The translations under genes and the position numbers were made by a program. Below are positions 44,833-54,022 of a DNA stretch of 64,000 nucleotides, in pieces; position 1 is the first letter of the stretch; every line of letters starts with the position of its first letter. This DNA comes from Halolamina sp. CBA1230 (GTDB lineage Archaea > Halobacteriota > Halobacteria > Halobacteriales > Haloferacaceae): positions 124,001 through 188,000 of the forward strand of contig NZ_CP054589.1 of assembly GCF_002025255.2 (NCBI RefSeq), read 5' to 3'. A model generated the notes under the pieces. It searched no databases, was not told where the DNA came from, and saw only the letters and a list, made by a program, of their open reading frames with translations.

Positions 44833-46512
44833 TAGCATCCCGAACAGGCCGGCGAAGACGGCGAACAGCGCCATTGGGATGATCGCTTTCCGCAGGAGGT
44901 CGCCTTCACGCCCAGTGATTCCAACGACACCACAGATAGCGGCCACATTCAACACCGAGACCATGTTTCCGAGGCCGCCGCCGACGTTCTGCAGGCTGAC
45001 GGCGATCACACGGGAAACGCCGACCGTCTCGGCGGCGTTGTACTGGAGTACGCTGAAGAGGATGTTCGAGGACGTGTTGCTCCCCGTCATGAACGAGCCG
45101 ATAGCGCCGATCCACGGCGAGATGAGCGGGAGTAGGCCGCCGGCGCCCATCGCGAGCGCGCGGCTGAGGGCCTCCATCATGCCGAGGAGATCGGCGGTGT
45201 TCGTCTGCGACTGAATCATTATCTGCGTCATCGAGACGGCGATAATGAGCGTGAGGGCGGCCGGAGCGATCTGCTGGATCGACCGTCGCCACGCTTCCCC
45301 CATCTGTGTGGTGTCCATCTTGTGAAGGAAGCCAGTGAGAATCGCAATGGGGATGAACGGCATCGTTCCGGGGAGATAGAGGTACTGAAGGGTGTATCCA
45401 AGTTCAGTACCGAGGATCGAATCGAGACCGACGGAGAAACTCTGGATCCAGTCAAGGACAGCGACGCCGGCGACGGTGAGGTCCGGCCACCGCGTGACGA
45501 GCAGTGCGAGCGCAACGAGCAGATACGGTGTCCACGCCAACAGCACGGACATCTCCTGTTTGGGTTGATCACGGGACACCTCGTCAAGATCGAGGCCGCC
45601 GAGCCACGTGTCGCTCCATGTCGATTCCTCGGGGAAATCCCACTGGTCATCAGGGATGAGGATATCGTTGTTTGCGAGCAGGAGACCGATGCCGAGTACT
45701 ACGAACCCCGCGGCGATATCGGGGAGTGCAGGCCCGACGAACCACGCGATTACCAGCTGTGTGCCACCAGTGACGACGCCGAGTACGAGCGCGAACGGCG
45801 CGATGGGGAGAGTACTACGCATGGCGGCTCCAATGCTGCGTTCACCGTCACCGCTCCCGAACCAGTACGTCAGGAAGAACACGCCGAGCAGTCCCCAGAA
45901 CACGTACGTCAGTCCCGTGATGACGCCAGTCCACGCAGAGACCATCGAGAGGAACTCGGATACACTCACCGACCCGGACAGCGCTGGGTCAATGACGGCA
46001 CCGGTGCCGCCGATGACAGGCGTGCCGGCGGCACCGAACGGCGGGTTCGGGGCGTTGAAGTAGAGCCCGAACACCGCAGCGGCCAATGGGGGGAATCCGA
46101 GGCCGATGAACAGTGGTGCGGCGAGTGCTCCCGGTGTCCCGAACCCGGCTGCACCTTCGATGATGGTCATGAATCCGAGACCGATGAGCAGCACCTGGAT
46201 GCGCCGGTCTCCTTCGATCTGCCCGAAGTACCACCTGATCGTAGCAATAGCGCCACTGCCCTCCAAGTAGTTCATCAGGAGGATCGCACCGAAGACGATG
46301 AGGATGATGTCGACGGCTTGCAGCGCGCCGTAGACGGCCGACGCTACCAACCAGGTGGGCTCCATGCTCCAGTACGTGAGTCCGATTCCGGCCGCGAGCA
46401 GCCACCCGACACCCATTGCGCGAGCGGCGGACCACCGGAACCCAGCGAGCAGTACGAACGCGATGCCGATCGGGACGACGCCGACGAGAGCTAGTGTGAG
46501 AACATCAGGCAT
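44800..46512 (-). CDS. lctP: L-lactate permease
   Basis: 570 residues with 13-14 membrane helices. Family signatures are seen: LLIGLGFMTIIEGAAGFGTP, FGLYFNAPNPPFGAAGTPV, and the C-terminal block SPWIGAIGSFMTGSNTSSNI. LctP/GlcA proteins take up lactate or glycolate with protons. It is divergent from the LutC-like and LutB-like genes, which oxidise lactate; the shared 166-base promoter region (46513-46678) has AT-rich TATA-like stretches (TATATGATATATG, about 46571). Confidence 0.93.
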   Translation of the reverse strand: MPDVLTLALVGVVPIGIAFVLLAGFRWSAARAMGVGWLLAAGIGLTYWSMEPTWLVASAVYGALQAVDIILIVFGAILLMNYLEGSGAIATIRWYFGQIEGDRRIQVLLIGLGFMTIIEGAAGFGTPGALAAPLFIGLGFPPLAAAVFGLYFNAPNPPFGAAGTPVIGGTGAVIDPALSGSVSVSEFLSMVSAWTGVITGLTYVFWGLLGVFFLTYWFGSGDGERSIGAAMRSTLPIAPFALVLGVVTGGTQLVIAWFVGPALPDIAAGFVVLGIGLLLANNDILIPDDQWDFPEESTWSDTWLGGLDLDEVSRDQPKQEMSVLLAWTPYLLVALALLVTRWPDLTVAGVAVLDWIQSFSVGLDSILGTELGYTLQYLYLPGTMPFIPIAILTGFLHKMDTTQMGEAWRRSIQQIAPAALTLIIAVSMTQIMIQSQTNTADLLGMMEALSRALAMGAGGLLPLISPWIGAIGSFMTGSNTSSNILFSVLQYNAAETVGVSRVIAVSLQNVGGGLGNMVSVLNVAAICGVVGITGREGDLLRKAIIPMALFAVFAGLFGMLLTYVLVPGLF

Positions 46513-46678
46513 GGTTGGATCTCTCCACTATTGGTCCATCGAACAACCAGCCATATGTAATTTACTTTCTATATGATATATGCCTGTAGATACGGCCGGC
46601 GGATATTCATAACGAAAGAAAGGAGATGTTTAGGCCGGAGAGGAAACACCCATTAACTGTTGGTTCAATTTTGAGAAC

Positions 46679-47185
46679 ATGTCAGCCGAGGCAATTGCGA
46701 CCTTCGAGTCGTCGCTCGACGAGATCGGCGTCGAACTCGTGCGAACCACGGCCGACGAGTTCGCGTCGACGCTTTCACCCCTGCTCGACGCACCCACGGT
46801 CGGCACCTCACTCCCCTTCGAGACCGTCTCGCTGCCCGACAGGGTCGATACCGATCCGTCGATCGCGGACCTCGAGGCCGCGGCGACCGGCGTCACTGCT
46901 GCCGGCTACGGTATCGCCGACTACGGCTCGGTGATCATCCAGGGCGGTACCGACGGCGAGGAGCCGGTGAGTCTCTATGCGGACGAACACGTCGCCGTCG
47001 TCGCCGCCAGCGACGTGCTGCCGGACATGGACGCGACGTTCGACCAGCTCGCCGAGGATATCCGGAACGGCGTCGGACAGTCCATCATCGCGACGGGGCC
47101 GAGCGCAACCGCGGACATGGGCTCGCTCGTGACGGGCGCTCACGGCCCGATGGATGTGACGGTCGTACTCCTGGAGGACAAGTAG
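46679..47185 (+). CDS. lutC: LUD-domain protein (LutC-like)
   Basis: 168 residues of the LutC/YkgG fold: VELVRTTADEFASTL, GVTAAGYGIADYGSVIIQGG, then ADEHVAVVAASDVLPDMD and the end GAHGPMDVTVVLLEDK. LutC is part of the LutABC complex that oxidises lactate to pyruvate. Its gene runs directly into the LutB-like gene (no gap). The sequence TTAACTGTTGGTTCAA lies upstream (about 46652) and may be a regulatory site. Confidence 0.85.
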   Translation: MSAEAIATFESSLDEIGVELVRTTADEFASTLSPLLDAPTVGTSLPFETVSLPDRVDTDPSIADLEAAATGVTAAGYGIADYGSVIIQGGTDGEEPVSLYADEHVAVVAASDVLPDMDATFDQLAEDIRNGVGQSIIATGPSATADMGSLVTGAHGPMDVTVVLLEDK

Positions 47186-49369
47186 ATGAGCGCCGACACC
47201 CGCCGGCAGAAGGCCGAGCGCATCCGCCATCTCCTCGACACCGAGGGCGACGCCGTTCACGAGAACACCCAGGTCTTCAACGAGGGCCGGTACGAGTCCA
47301 CCGCGAATCTCGATGACTACGACGAGTTGAAAAACGAGGCTCGTGCCATCAAGGAAGACGCTATCGAACGCCTCCCTGAACTGGTCGACCAAGTCACCGA
47401 GGCCGTCGAAGCCAACGGCGGCAGCGTCTACGTCGCCGACGACGCCGCCGACGCGAACCGATACATCGAGGAGGTCGTCGACGGCCGCGACGTGGTGAAG
47501 TCGAAGTCGATGACGAGCGAGGAGATCGAGGTCAACGAGTCGCTTGAGGCACGCGGCGGGGACGTCTGGGAGACCGACCTCGCAGAGTTCGTCCTCCAGG
47601 TCGCCGACGAGGCCCCCTCACACATCGTCGCCCCGGCGATCCACAAGTCCCGCGAGGAGATCGCAACCCTGTTCAACGAGGTGTTCGACCCCGAGGAACC
47701 CTTGGAGACTGCCGAGGAGCTGACGCGATTCGCTCGTGAGTACCTCGGCGAGAAGATCCTGGACGCCGAGGTCGGGATGACGGGCGCGAACTTCGTTACC
47801 GCGGACACCGGCACGCTCGCGCTCGTCACGAGTGAGGGGAACGCCCGCAAGTGCGTGCAAGCGACGGACACCCACGTCGCAGTCGCGGGTGTCGAGAAAC
47901 TCGTCCCGAGTGTCGAGGATCTCCAGCCGTTCGTCGAACTGATCGGGCGGTCCGGGACCGGCCAGGACATCACCTCCTACGTCTCGCTGTTCACCCCGCC
48001 GAGTGACTCCCCCACGTTCGGCGGGAACGAACTCGAATCCGGCGACGACCGCGAGTTCCACCTCGTGCTCATCGACAACGGGCGGATGGAGATGCGCGAG
48101 GACGATCAGCTCCGTGAGACGCTGTACTGCATCCGGTGTTCGGCGTGTGCGAACTCCTGTGCGAACTTCCAGCACGTCGGCGGCCACGCCTTCGGTGGCG
48201 AGACGTACTCCGGCGGCATCGCCACCGGCTGGGAGGCCGGCGTCCACGGCGAGGACAGCGCCGCCGAGTTCAACGACCTCTGTACGGGTTGTAGTCGGTG
48301 TGTGAACCAGTGTCCGGTGAACATCGACATCCCGTGGATCAACACGGTCGTCCGAGACCGCATCAATCGCGGGAAGGACGGCGACCTCGACTTCCTCGTG
48401 GAGGGGCTCACCCCGGACGAGGAGCCTGGTGGGGTCGACCTCCAGAAACGGCTGTTCGGGAACTTCGACACGCTGGCGAAACTCGGGTCGGCGTTCGCAC
48501 CGCTCTCGAACTGGGCCGCACGGACCGGTCCCGCGCGCTCGCTGCTGGAGCGAACTCTCGGCGTCGACAGCCGCCGCGAACTCCCGGAGTTCGAACGTGA
48601 ATCACTCGTGGAGTGGTTCGAGAAGCGGGGGCCACGCGTCGGTCGCGACGAGGCACGCCGACAGGTCGCGCTCTACCCCGACGCGTACACGAACTACGTG
48701 CGCACGGAGCGCGGGAAGGCTGCCGTCCGCGTCCTCGAGGCGCTCGACATCCGCGTCGACGTTCCGCCCGCAGGCGAGAGCGGGCGCGCCCCGCTCTCAC
48801 AGGGGATGGTGTCGACGGCCCAGTCCAACGCCAACGCCGTCTACGACGCGATCGCGCCCGCCATCGCGGCAGGTCACGACGTCGTCGTCATCGAGCCGTC
48901 AGATCTCGCGATGTTCCACCGCGAGTACGAACGGCTCCTTCCGGAAGACGACTACGCCGCGCTGCAGGAGCACAGCTACGAACTCATGGAGTACGTCTAC
49001 GGCCTGCTAGAGAACGGGGCGGACATCGATGTACTCCCTGGCGGCGACGACGAGCGGATCGCCTACCACAGCCACTGTCAGCAGCGGACGCTCGATCTCG
49101 AACCGTACACGGTGGCGGTGCTCGAAGACTGCGGGTTCGACGTGACGACCTCGGACGTGGAGTGTTGTGGAATGGCTGGAAGCTTCGGCTACAAGTCCGA
49201 GTACTACGAGCTCAGCGTGGACGTTGGCGAGACACTCGTCGATCAATTCACCACGGAAGACACCGCGGACCGTACTGTCGTCGCCAGCGGGACGTCGTGT
49301 CTCGAGCAACTCGACGCACTCCTCACGCGCCGGCCCGCACATCCGGTACGGCTACTCGATACACAGTAG
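47186..49369 (+). CDS. LutB/LutA-like fusion, iron-sulfur lactate oxidation protein
   Basis: 727 residues. The N-terminal about 420 residues are LutB-like: a LUD domain (EVGMTGANFVTADTGTLALV) and two 4Fe-4S motifs, CIRCSACANSC and CTGCSRCVNQCP. The C-terminal about 200 residues carry LutA/GlpC-type CCG features (HSHCQQRTLDLEPY; DVECCGMAGSFGYKSEYY). The two normally separate subunits are therefore fused, as in several haloarchaea. With LutC and LctP it forms a complete lactate uptake and oxidation locus. Confidence 0.88.
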   Translation: MSADTRRQKAERIRHLLDTEGDAVHENTQVFNEGRYESTANLDDYDELKNEARAIKEDAIERLPELVDQVTEAVEANGGSVYVADDAADANRYIEEVVDGRDVVKSKSMTSEEIEVNESLEARGGDVWETDLAEFVLQVADEAPSHIVAPAIHKSREEIATLFNEVFDPEEPLETAEELTRFAREYLGEKILDAEVGMTGANFVTADTGTLALVTSEGNARKCVQATDTHVAVAGVEKLVPSVEDLQPFVELIGRSGTGQDITSYVSLFTPPSDSPTFGGNELESGDDREFHLVLIDNGRMEMREDDQLRETLYCIRCSACANSCANFQHVGGHAFGGETYSGGIATGWEAGVHGEDSAAEFNDLCTGCSRCVNQCPVNIDIPWINTVVRDRINRGKDGDLDFLVEGLTPDEEPGGVDLQKRLFGNFDTLAKLGSAFAPLSNWAARTGPARSLLERTLGVDSRRELPEFERESLVEWFEKRGPRVGRDEARRQVALYPDAYTNYVRTERGKAAVRVLEALDIRVDVPPAGESGRAPLSQGMVSTAQSNANAVYDAIAPAIAAGHDVVVIEPSDLAMFHREYERLLPEDDYAALQEHSYELMEYVYGLLENGADIDVLPGGDDERIAYHSHCQQRTLDLEPYTVAVLEDCGFDVTTSDVECCGMAGSFGYKSEYYELSVDVGETLVDQFTTEDTADRTVVASGTSCLEQLDALLTRRPAHPVRLLDTQ

Positions 49370-49456
49370 TCCGGCCCGGATGAGAGGTCGCTATAGGGTG
49401 TTCCGGCGGCAGTAGTCTTCCCTTCCAGAGCTGTTCGGTCGGGGAGAGCGGGATGA

Positions 49457-49476
49457 TTAGTGTGCTGTCACACTAA
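49457..49476. terminator. Hairpin after the lactate operon
   Basis: TTAGTGTG (49457-49464), loop CTGT, CACACTAA (49469-49476): a perfect 8-bp stem 87 bases after the stop. It is likely a terminator, or the edge of the next inserted piece. Confidence 0.4.
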
Positions 49477-49539
49477 CCGTTTCGCGCGGTAGCCTTCGTT
49501 TCTGGCAGGAGTAGGAACCGGAGCGACGCTGAAAGCAAG

Positions 49540-49908
49540 ATGTCGGGGAAGCAAGCGAACATTCCTGCATGGACCTGCCAAGAACTCAACGGATGTGCTT
49601 TCTTCGACGCCCCGCCCGGTACCGAGACTGGCGAGGCCCATACCTAGGGACAGGACGAACGGGTCAGCCATCCGATCTGTGTCGACTGTGCGATCCAGAC
49701 GGAGCCGGATCCCGACGAGTGCGATCACGTCGCCTGTGACGGCTGTGGGCTGGTTGTCGACACGCTCGCAGCGCTCACGCGATTCCGGGTGGAACTCGGG
49801 CACCTAGAAGGCCCGTTGCAGTTGTGCGCCCACTGTAGCCCAGGCGGGCTTGGGACATACTGGACGCGCGATCTCGAAGACCCCCTGGTCAAGATGCCGG
49901 TGGAGTGA
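49540..49908 (+). pseudogene. Zinc protein copy with a nonsense codon
   Basis: From ATG 49540 the frame gives an unrelated start (MSGKQANIPAWTCQELN), then the zinc-protein body. The first knuckle is damaged (CAFF instead of CAFC). The Trp codon of the HTWGQ motif has become TAG at 49645. The remaining frame is open to 49908 and keeps the other three knuckles. It is a dead copy of the gene at 32993. Confidence 0.7.
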
Positions 49909-49989
49909 GCCCATTCCCCACCTCTCGGTATGGAAACCCTCCGCCCCAAGTAACAAATGTGCCAAACAGCTATGTTCCAACAACAGCCT

Positions 49990-50349
49990 ATGTCGAGCGG
50001 CACTATCGATATCGACGAGTTCGAGGACACCGACGCCGACGACTTCGAGGAGCGGAACGACACCGAGCGGATCGTACTGTTCCTCGACGAGCATGACGAC
50101 CGGGCGTGGAAGGCAGCGACGATCGCCGAGCGACTCGGGTTGGAAACGGACGCTGTCAGCGCGATTCTCTCGCGCCTGAAGGAACGAGGGCTCGTCCGGC
50201 ACAAGCGCCCGTACTGGGCAATCACGGACGACAAGGAACGGCTCCAGTCGGCCTACCGGCTCCACCGACAACACAAGACTGCAGACGAACAGTACGGTGA
50301 TGAGCGTCTTGCGGAACTCCAAACCGACGAGATGGAGGACGTGCAGTGA
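49990..50349 (+). CDS. MarR-like HTH antitoxin of a PemK pair
   Basis: 119 residues from ATG 49990. An acidic start is followed by a winged HTH (about 30-90: RAWKAATIAERLGLETDAVS, AILSRLKERGLVRHKRPYWA) and a short helical tail. It overlaps the PemK/MazF-like gene by four bases (GTGA). In haloarchaea such small HTH proteins stand before PemK-type toxins and act as repressor and antitoxin. Confidence 0.72.
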   Translation: MSSGTIDIDEFEDTDADDFEERNDTERIVLFLDEHDDRAWKAATIAERLGLETDAVSAILSRLKERGLVRHKRPYWAITDDKERLQSAYRLHRQHKTADEQYGDERLAELQTDEMEDVQ

Positions 50350-50690
50350 CGGCGTTCGGGGATCTGGAACGCGGCGACATCGTCTGGGCGAGTGATCCGC
50401 TCTCAGAGAAGGGTCGTCCGATGCTCATGCTTGGAACCCCGCAACTCCCGAACCACGGGACCCAGCTCATCACAATCCTCCTCTCAACGAAGACCTATCA
50501 CGAGGAATCACTCACACTCCGGGACGATGATTACGAGGGCGAGCCACTCGGTGAACGAAGTCATGCCCTCCCGTGGTCGCTTGTGACCCTCAACAGTGCG
50601 GCTGACGTCGAGCACTACCCGACCTCTCTCGTCGACGACCGCACCGAGGATGTGGCGAGCCAGCTGGTCGACTACATCTCTTCTTCCTGA
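50346..50690 (+). CDS. PemK/MazF-type endoribonuclease toxin
   Basis: 114 residues from GTG 50346. The fold begins LERGDIVWASDPLSEKGRPM, the typical MazF/PemK start (RGDIvw...G...RP). The later strands include LITILLSTKTYHEESLTLRD and SHALPWSLVTLNSA. Such toxins cut mRNA in stressed cells or after plasmid loss. The coupled HTH gene upstream is the antitoxin. Confidence 0.78.
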   Translation: MTAFGDLERGDIVWASDPLSEKGRPMLMLGTPQLPNHGTQLITILLSTKTYHEESLTLRDDDYEGEPLGERSHALPWSLVTLNSAADVEHYPTSLVDDRTEDVASQLVDYISSS

Positions 50691-50792
50691 CCGGATTAGG
50701 TACTGCCAATAGCGATACCGGGAGCAGTGTGATCCTCGACTCTCGAATTGTTGCCAGGGAATTCGTCCTTCTCGAGGCATTCCCCGACCCGC

Positions 50793-50972
50793 CTATTCGT
50801 TCCCGAGTGCGTACACGTCGCCGGCGTTCGTCGCCACGAGGACGGCGCCGTTCGCAACCGTCGGCGCGGCATTAATCCCGCCCAAAACGACATCAGTGAA
50901 GTTCCAGTCTCGCGTTTCGAAGGACCACCGCTCCGTCCCATCTGTTGCTGCCACCGCTCGAACGGTCCTCCC
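50793..50972 (-). pseudogene. C-terminal piece of a PQQ-repeat protein
   Basis: Leftward frame ending with TAG at 50793: GRTVRAVAATDGTERWSFET, then INAAPTVANGAVLVATNAGD and VYALGNE. These are beta-propeller blades of the PQQ-binding-like kind (A..A.DG...W; N..VYAL). The gene is cut at about 50972, where the HTH fragment on the other strand begins. Confidence 0.55.
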
Positions 50973-51341
50973 GTCACCGACGACGAGCAGCCTCGGCAGT
51001 ATGCTGCCCGGGAGATCGACCTGACCGTGACGACCGCCGCGGGCGACCGTGAGTACACGATCACGCCGGCTCTCATCGACGCCGTCGGCCGCCGCGAGAC
51101 GGACCCCGACATCGACATCTACATCGACCGCCACGGCGTCGCCGGCCTCGCGACGGCGCTTACCTACGCGGTTGCTCGGGAGCGTGGTGAGGTGACCCAC
51201 CGGCTGATGGCCGAAGACCTCGACATCTCGCCGCTGGCTGCAGAGATGGTCCTCCAAGCGCGCCGGCCCGTCGTCCACGAGCACTACGAGATCGAGGAAG
51301 CCGGGGCGGGACTCGACACACTCGACGTCGACGAGTCCTGA
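50973..51341 (+). pseudogene. C-terminal piece of the module-2 HTH regulator
   Basis: From 50973 the sequence follows the pseudogene at 33378 closely (VTDDEQPRQYAAREIDLTVT onwards to the end VDES). The winged-helix half is missing and replaced by the PQQ-repeat remnant. The region after the stop is also shared with 33960-34070. It is a recombination fragment. Confidence 0.65.
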
Positions 51342-51422
51342 AGCAAGCAGCATGTAGCGACTCGGCAATCCTGCCATCGCTGCTCTGTTGAAACCCTTAC
51401 TCCTGACAGATTTAGAGATAGT

Positions 51423-51450
51423 CGGTAAGTACAGTTTCGCTACTTACTGA
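51423..51450. promoter_or_regulatory. Shared upstream dyad, site 4
   Basis: CGGTAAGTACAGTTTCGC followed by TACTTACTGA: GTAAGT and ACTTAC form a perfect inverted pair within it. No rightward gene follows, so this site was probably carried along with the HTH fragment. Confidence 0.45.
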
Positions 51451-51538
51451 CCTACGCCAAATCTATTACCGATTGGAGGTGCAACAGAGGTCTTGCTTCG
51501 TAACAGGAGGGTATCGTCCCGGCCGTCGCGTCCCGTTC

Positions 51539-51820
51539 CTACCGCTGAACATATAGTGAGTAGAGGATCACCGCCAGCCCCGTCGCGACGAGCAAGCTAT
51601 TGATCACGATCCCCTGCTTGAGTGTAAGCCCGACGAACTGGTGAGCGACACCGGCGAGGAACGCCCCGAGCGTGATGGTTCCGAACCCGACCGCGAGCGC
51701 TCGGAGCGCCGGCTCACCAGTCCGGCGGAAGGCTCGGAGCGCGATCAGGGTCACACCGCTGCCCAGCAGCAGGATGATCGTCTTCAGCACGATAATCGCC
51801 GTGTCGACCATCATGCTCAT
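51539..51820 (-). CDS. Small membrane protein paired with an HTH regulator
   Basis: 93 residues with three membrane helices (TAIIVLKTIILLLGSGVTLI; FGTITLGAFLAGVAHQFVG; VINSLLVATGLAVILYSLYV). It overlaps the HTH gene at 51817 by four bases. Such HTH/membrane pairs are frequent in haloarchaea (I know the membrane family as DUF7521). Function unknown; the pair may respond to membrane or redox state. Confidence 0.68.
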   Translation of the reverse strand: MSMMVDTAIIVLKTIILLLGSGVTLIALRAFRRTGEPALRALAVGFGTITLGAFLAGVAHQFVGLTLKQGIVINSLLVATGLAVILYSLYVQR

Positions 51821-52197
51821 AGCTCGTCACCCATGTCCGACCAGAGATCGGCCAGTCGTTCGTCGGCGCTCTGTGACTCCCGGTCCATCGACACTGCGAA
51901 CGTGTCGTCGTCCTCGATCGAGATCGTGACCGCGGAGATGTCCCGCTCGTAGCGTGTTCGCCGGCCGCCGTCAGCACCGATCTGACTCCGCTCGTGGACG
52001 AGCGCCGCCTGACTCAACAGGTCCAGCTTCCGGTACAGGGTCGATTTGGGGATGTCACAACTGTCACTCAGGTCGTTTGCTGTCATTGGTTCGGAGAGTT
52101 CGGCCAGTATCGTCCGGCACGCCTCGTCGTCCAGCGCCCTGAGAACGTCCTGTACCGCAGGGCCGGCGTCGTCGCGTGCTGGATTCCTATCCGTCAT
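51817..52197 (-). CDS. ArsR-like winged-helix regulator
   Basis: 126 residues. The HTH (about 12-80) reads VQDVLRALDDEACRTILAEL, LSDSCDIPKSTLYRKLDLLS and a wing GADGGRRTRYERD. The C-terminal part is acidic. It precedes and overlaps the membrane protein gene. It could sense the state of that protein or repress the operon. Confidence 0.75.
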   Translation of the reverse strand: MTDRNPARDDAGPAVQDVLRALDDEACRTILAELSEPMTANDLSDSCDIPKSTLYRKLDLLSQAALVHERSQIGADGGRRTRYERDISAVTISIEDDDTFAVSMDRESQSADERLADLWSDMGDEL

Positions 52198-52280
52198 CAG
52201 TCACGTCGTCGTCGGGTTGATTGCCGCGTTCTCGGCGTCCACGCCCGCAGCGAAGGGGCAGTCGGACTGGCCGGCAGTTC

Positions 52281-52514
52281 TCAGCGCCGGTCCGCGAGTC
52301 GCCGTCGGCCTGCATCGGTCAGCGTGTAGAGACCCTGTGGGGCCGGACGGATATACCCGTCTTCGTCGAGTTGCGTGCAGGCGCGCTCGACCGCGATCGG
52401 ATCCTCGTCGACGGCGTCGGCGAGGTCGATCAGGTGGACCGGCGGGCGGTCATCGATAGCCTGGAGGATCGCCGCTTCGAGTTCGTGGTGGGACTCGTCA
52501 CGCACGGTGCTCAC
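52281..52514 (-). CDS. Small winged-helix protein behind the TFB
   Basis: 77 residues: a single winged helix (ELEAAILQAIDDRPPVHLID, VERACTQLDEDGYIRPAPQG, LYTLTDAGRRRLADRR). It overlaps the TFB gene by 17 bases and is probably cotranscribed. It may modulate the same promoters as the TFB. Confidence 0.65.
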   Translation of the reverse strand: MSTVRDESHHELEAAILQAIDDRPPVHLIDLADAVDEDPIAVERACTQLDEDGYIRPAPQGLYTLTDAGRRRLADRR

Positions 52515-53466
52515 CGTACACCTCCAGTAGCTCTTGGTAGCGATTGCGGATCGTGACCTCGCTCACGCCGGCCGCCTGGCTGACGATCGCCTGTGTGATC
52601 TGTTCATTGGCCAATTGTGCCGCGGCGTAGATGGCTGCGCCCGCCAGTCCGGGCGGGCTCTTCCCACTGTGGACGCCCTGTTCCTTCCCGGTTTCGAGTA
52701 GATCCCGTGCGAGCCGTTCGACCTCGCTGCTCACGTCGGCGTCCGAGACGTACTGCCGGAGGTATTGAACCGGGTCGGCCGGCTCGATCGACAGTCCCAA
52801 CTCCTGCGAGAGATATCGGTAGGCCCGCTGGATCTCGAGTTTCTCGACCCGGCTGACCGAGTCGAACGCCGCAAGCGCCCGCGGCATGTCGTGCTGTCGG
52901 GCCGCCGCGTAGAGGCTGGCTGTCGCCATCGACTCGATCGACCGGCCGGGGAGGAGACCCTCCTCGACGGCGCGGCGGTAGAGCACCGCCGCCGTCTCAC
53001 GGGGTGGATCGGCGAGCCCGAGGGCCGAAGCCATCCGCTCAATCTCCGCGAGCGCCTGCTTGAGATTGCGCTCCTGTGAGGATTTCGTGCGGAACCGTTC
53101 GTCCCACGTCCGGAGTCGGTGGATACGCTCACGCTTCTTCGAGGAGAGCGTATTCCCGTAGGCGTCCTTGTCCCGCCACCCGATGGTCGTGCTCAACCCC
53201 TTGTCGTGGAGCAGTTCCGTCACGGGTGCGCCGATGCGGCGCCGGTCGGTCTCATCGTTGGAAAACGATCGCCAGTCGGGGCCGTGGTCGATCGAGTCTT
53301 CCTTGAGGACGAGTCCACAGTCTTCACAGAGGCGTTCACCGCGATCCTCTTGCGTGGTGATCCGGCCGTCGCACTCCGGGCAGTCAGTGGCTTCCTCACT
53401 CGGGGCCGCGGTGGGCTCGCGGTCGCGCTCCTGCTCGTCATCCGTGACGGTGAGTGGTGGGGTCAT
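52498..53466 (-). CDS. tfb: Transcription initiation factor TFB (complete)
   Basis: 322 residues. The zinc ribbon (DCPECDGRITT ... LCEDCGLVLK) is followed by the B-reader/linker (IGAPVTELLHDKGLSTTIGW) and two cyclin repeats (about 125-215 and 220-315), with SIESMATASLYAAARQ and SPPGLAGAAIYAAAQL. It recruits RNA polymerase to TBP-bound promoters; extra TFBs give haloarchaea alternative promoter programmes. It is complete and differs clearly from the TFB at 61342. Confidence 0.93.
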   Translation of the reverse strand: MTPPLTVTDDEQERDREPTAAPSEEATDCPECDGRITTQEDRGERLCEDCGLVLKEDSIDHGPDWRSFSNDETDRRRIGAPVTELLHDKGLSTTIGWRDKDAYGNTLSSKKRERIHRLRTWDERFRTKSSQERNLKQALAEIERMASALGLADPPRETAAVLYRRAVEEGLLPGRSIESMATASLYAAARQHDMPRALAAFDSVSRVEKLEIQRAYRYLSQELGLSIEPADPVQYLRQYVSDADVSSEVERLARDLLETGKEQGVHSGKSPPGLAGAAIYAAAQLANEQITQAIVSQAAGVSEVTIRNRYQELLEVYGEHRA

Positions 53467-53540
53467 TGATGCGGCGGGGCGCTGTGGTGTCAGTTGCGCC
53501 CTTCCACCAAGGTAGGCCGTGTCACATCTATGAGTTCGTG

Positions 53541-53567
53541 GCGGATTCCCACATATCGGGAATCCGC
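53541..53567. repeat. Perfect 10-bp hairpin at a duplication edge
   Basis: GCGGATTCCC (53541-53550), loop ACATATC, GGGAATCCGC (53558-53567). It lies 22 bases before the point where similarity to 31461-31901 begins. It may be the end of a lost mobile element or a terminator. Confidence 0.45.
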
Positions 53568-53588
53568 TTCATCCGTCGATTATCTAGA

Positions 53589-53804
53589 GTCGTCGACGGC
53601 GTCGGCGAGCAGTTCCAGAAGCGGCACTTCGACGACCGGCTGGGCTGGCACGAGACCACCGTCCCTCGACGAACCGTTCGCGACGAGCTCCTCACCCAGC
53701 TCACGCAGTCGCCCGCGACACGGGCGGAGCGGGCAGGTGAAGAAGCAGCCAGCGAGCCAGATACCTTCGTCGTAACGCCAGTTCGAGAGCTCCGAACGCC
53801 GTAG
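53589..53804 (+). pseudogene. C-terminal half of the module-2 146-residue gene
   Basis: Similar from DGVGEQFQKRHFDDRLGWHE to the end VRELRTP with the gene at 31461, but the first about 75 residues are replaced by unrelated sequence. It is followed, as in copy 1, by the TTAACCAACA dyad. It probably has no function of its own. Confidence 0.65.
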
Positions 53805-53813
53805 TGGCTAGAC

Positions 53814-53855
53814 TTAACCAACATTCCGAACCGATACCGACACCGTGTTGGTTAA
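53814..53855. repeat. Long-spaced dyad, copy 3
   Basis: TTAACCAACA (53814-53823), 22-base spacer, TGTTGGTTAA (53846-53855). It is nearly identical to copy 2 including the spacer. Here the nuclease-like gene that follows copy 2 is missing and about 100 bases later the 96-residue gene follows. Confidence 0.75.
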
Positions 53856-54022
53856 CTCTGGGGCTGGATCCACTCCCTCGCCCCCACCCACCGCCCGACT
53901 CCTCGAGTGAGTGTATCCTGGCGGCCGGGCGATCCGAGGAGGTGCCGAATCTGTACGCCATGAACTGTTTGTCGGCGCCAGGAGGCGTACAGCGCGCAAC
54001 AGCGTGCGCTGCGTGACGCACC

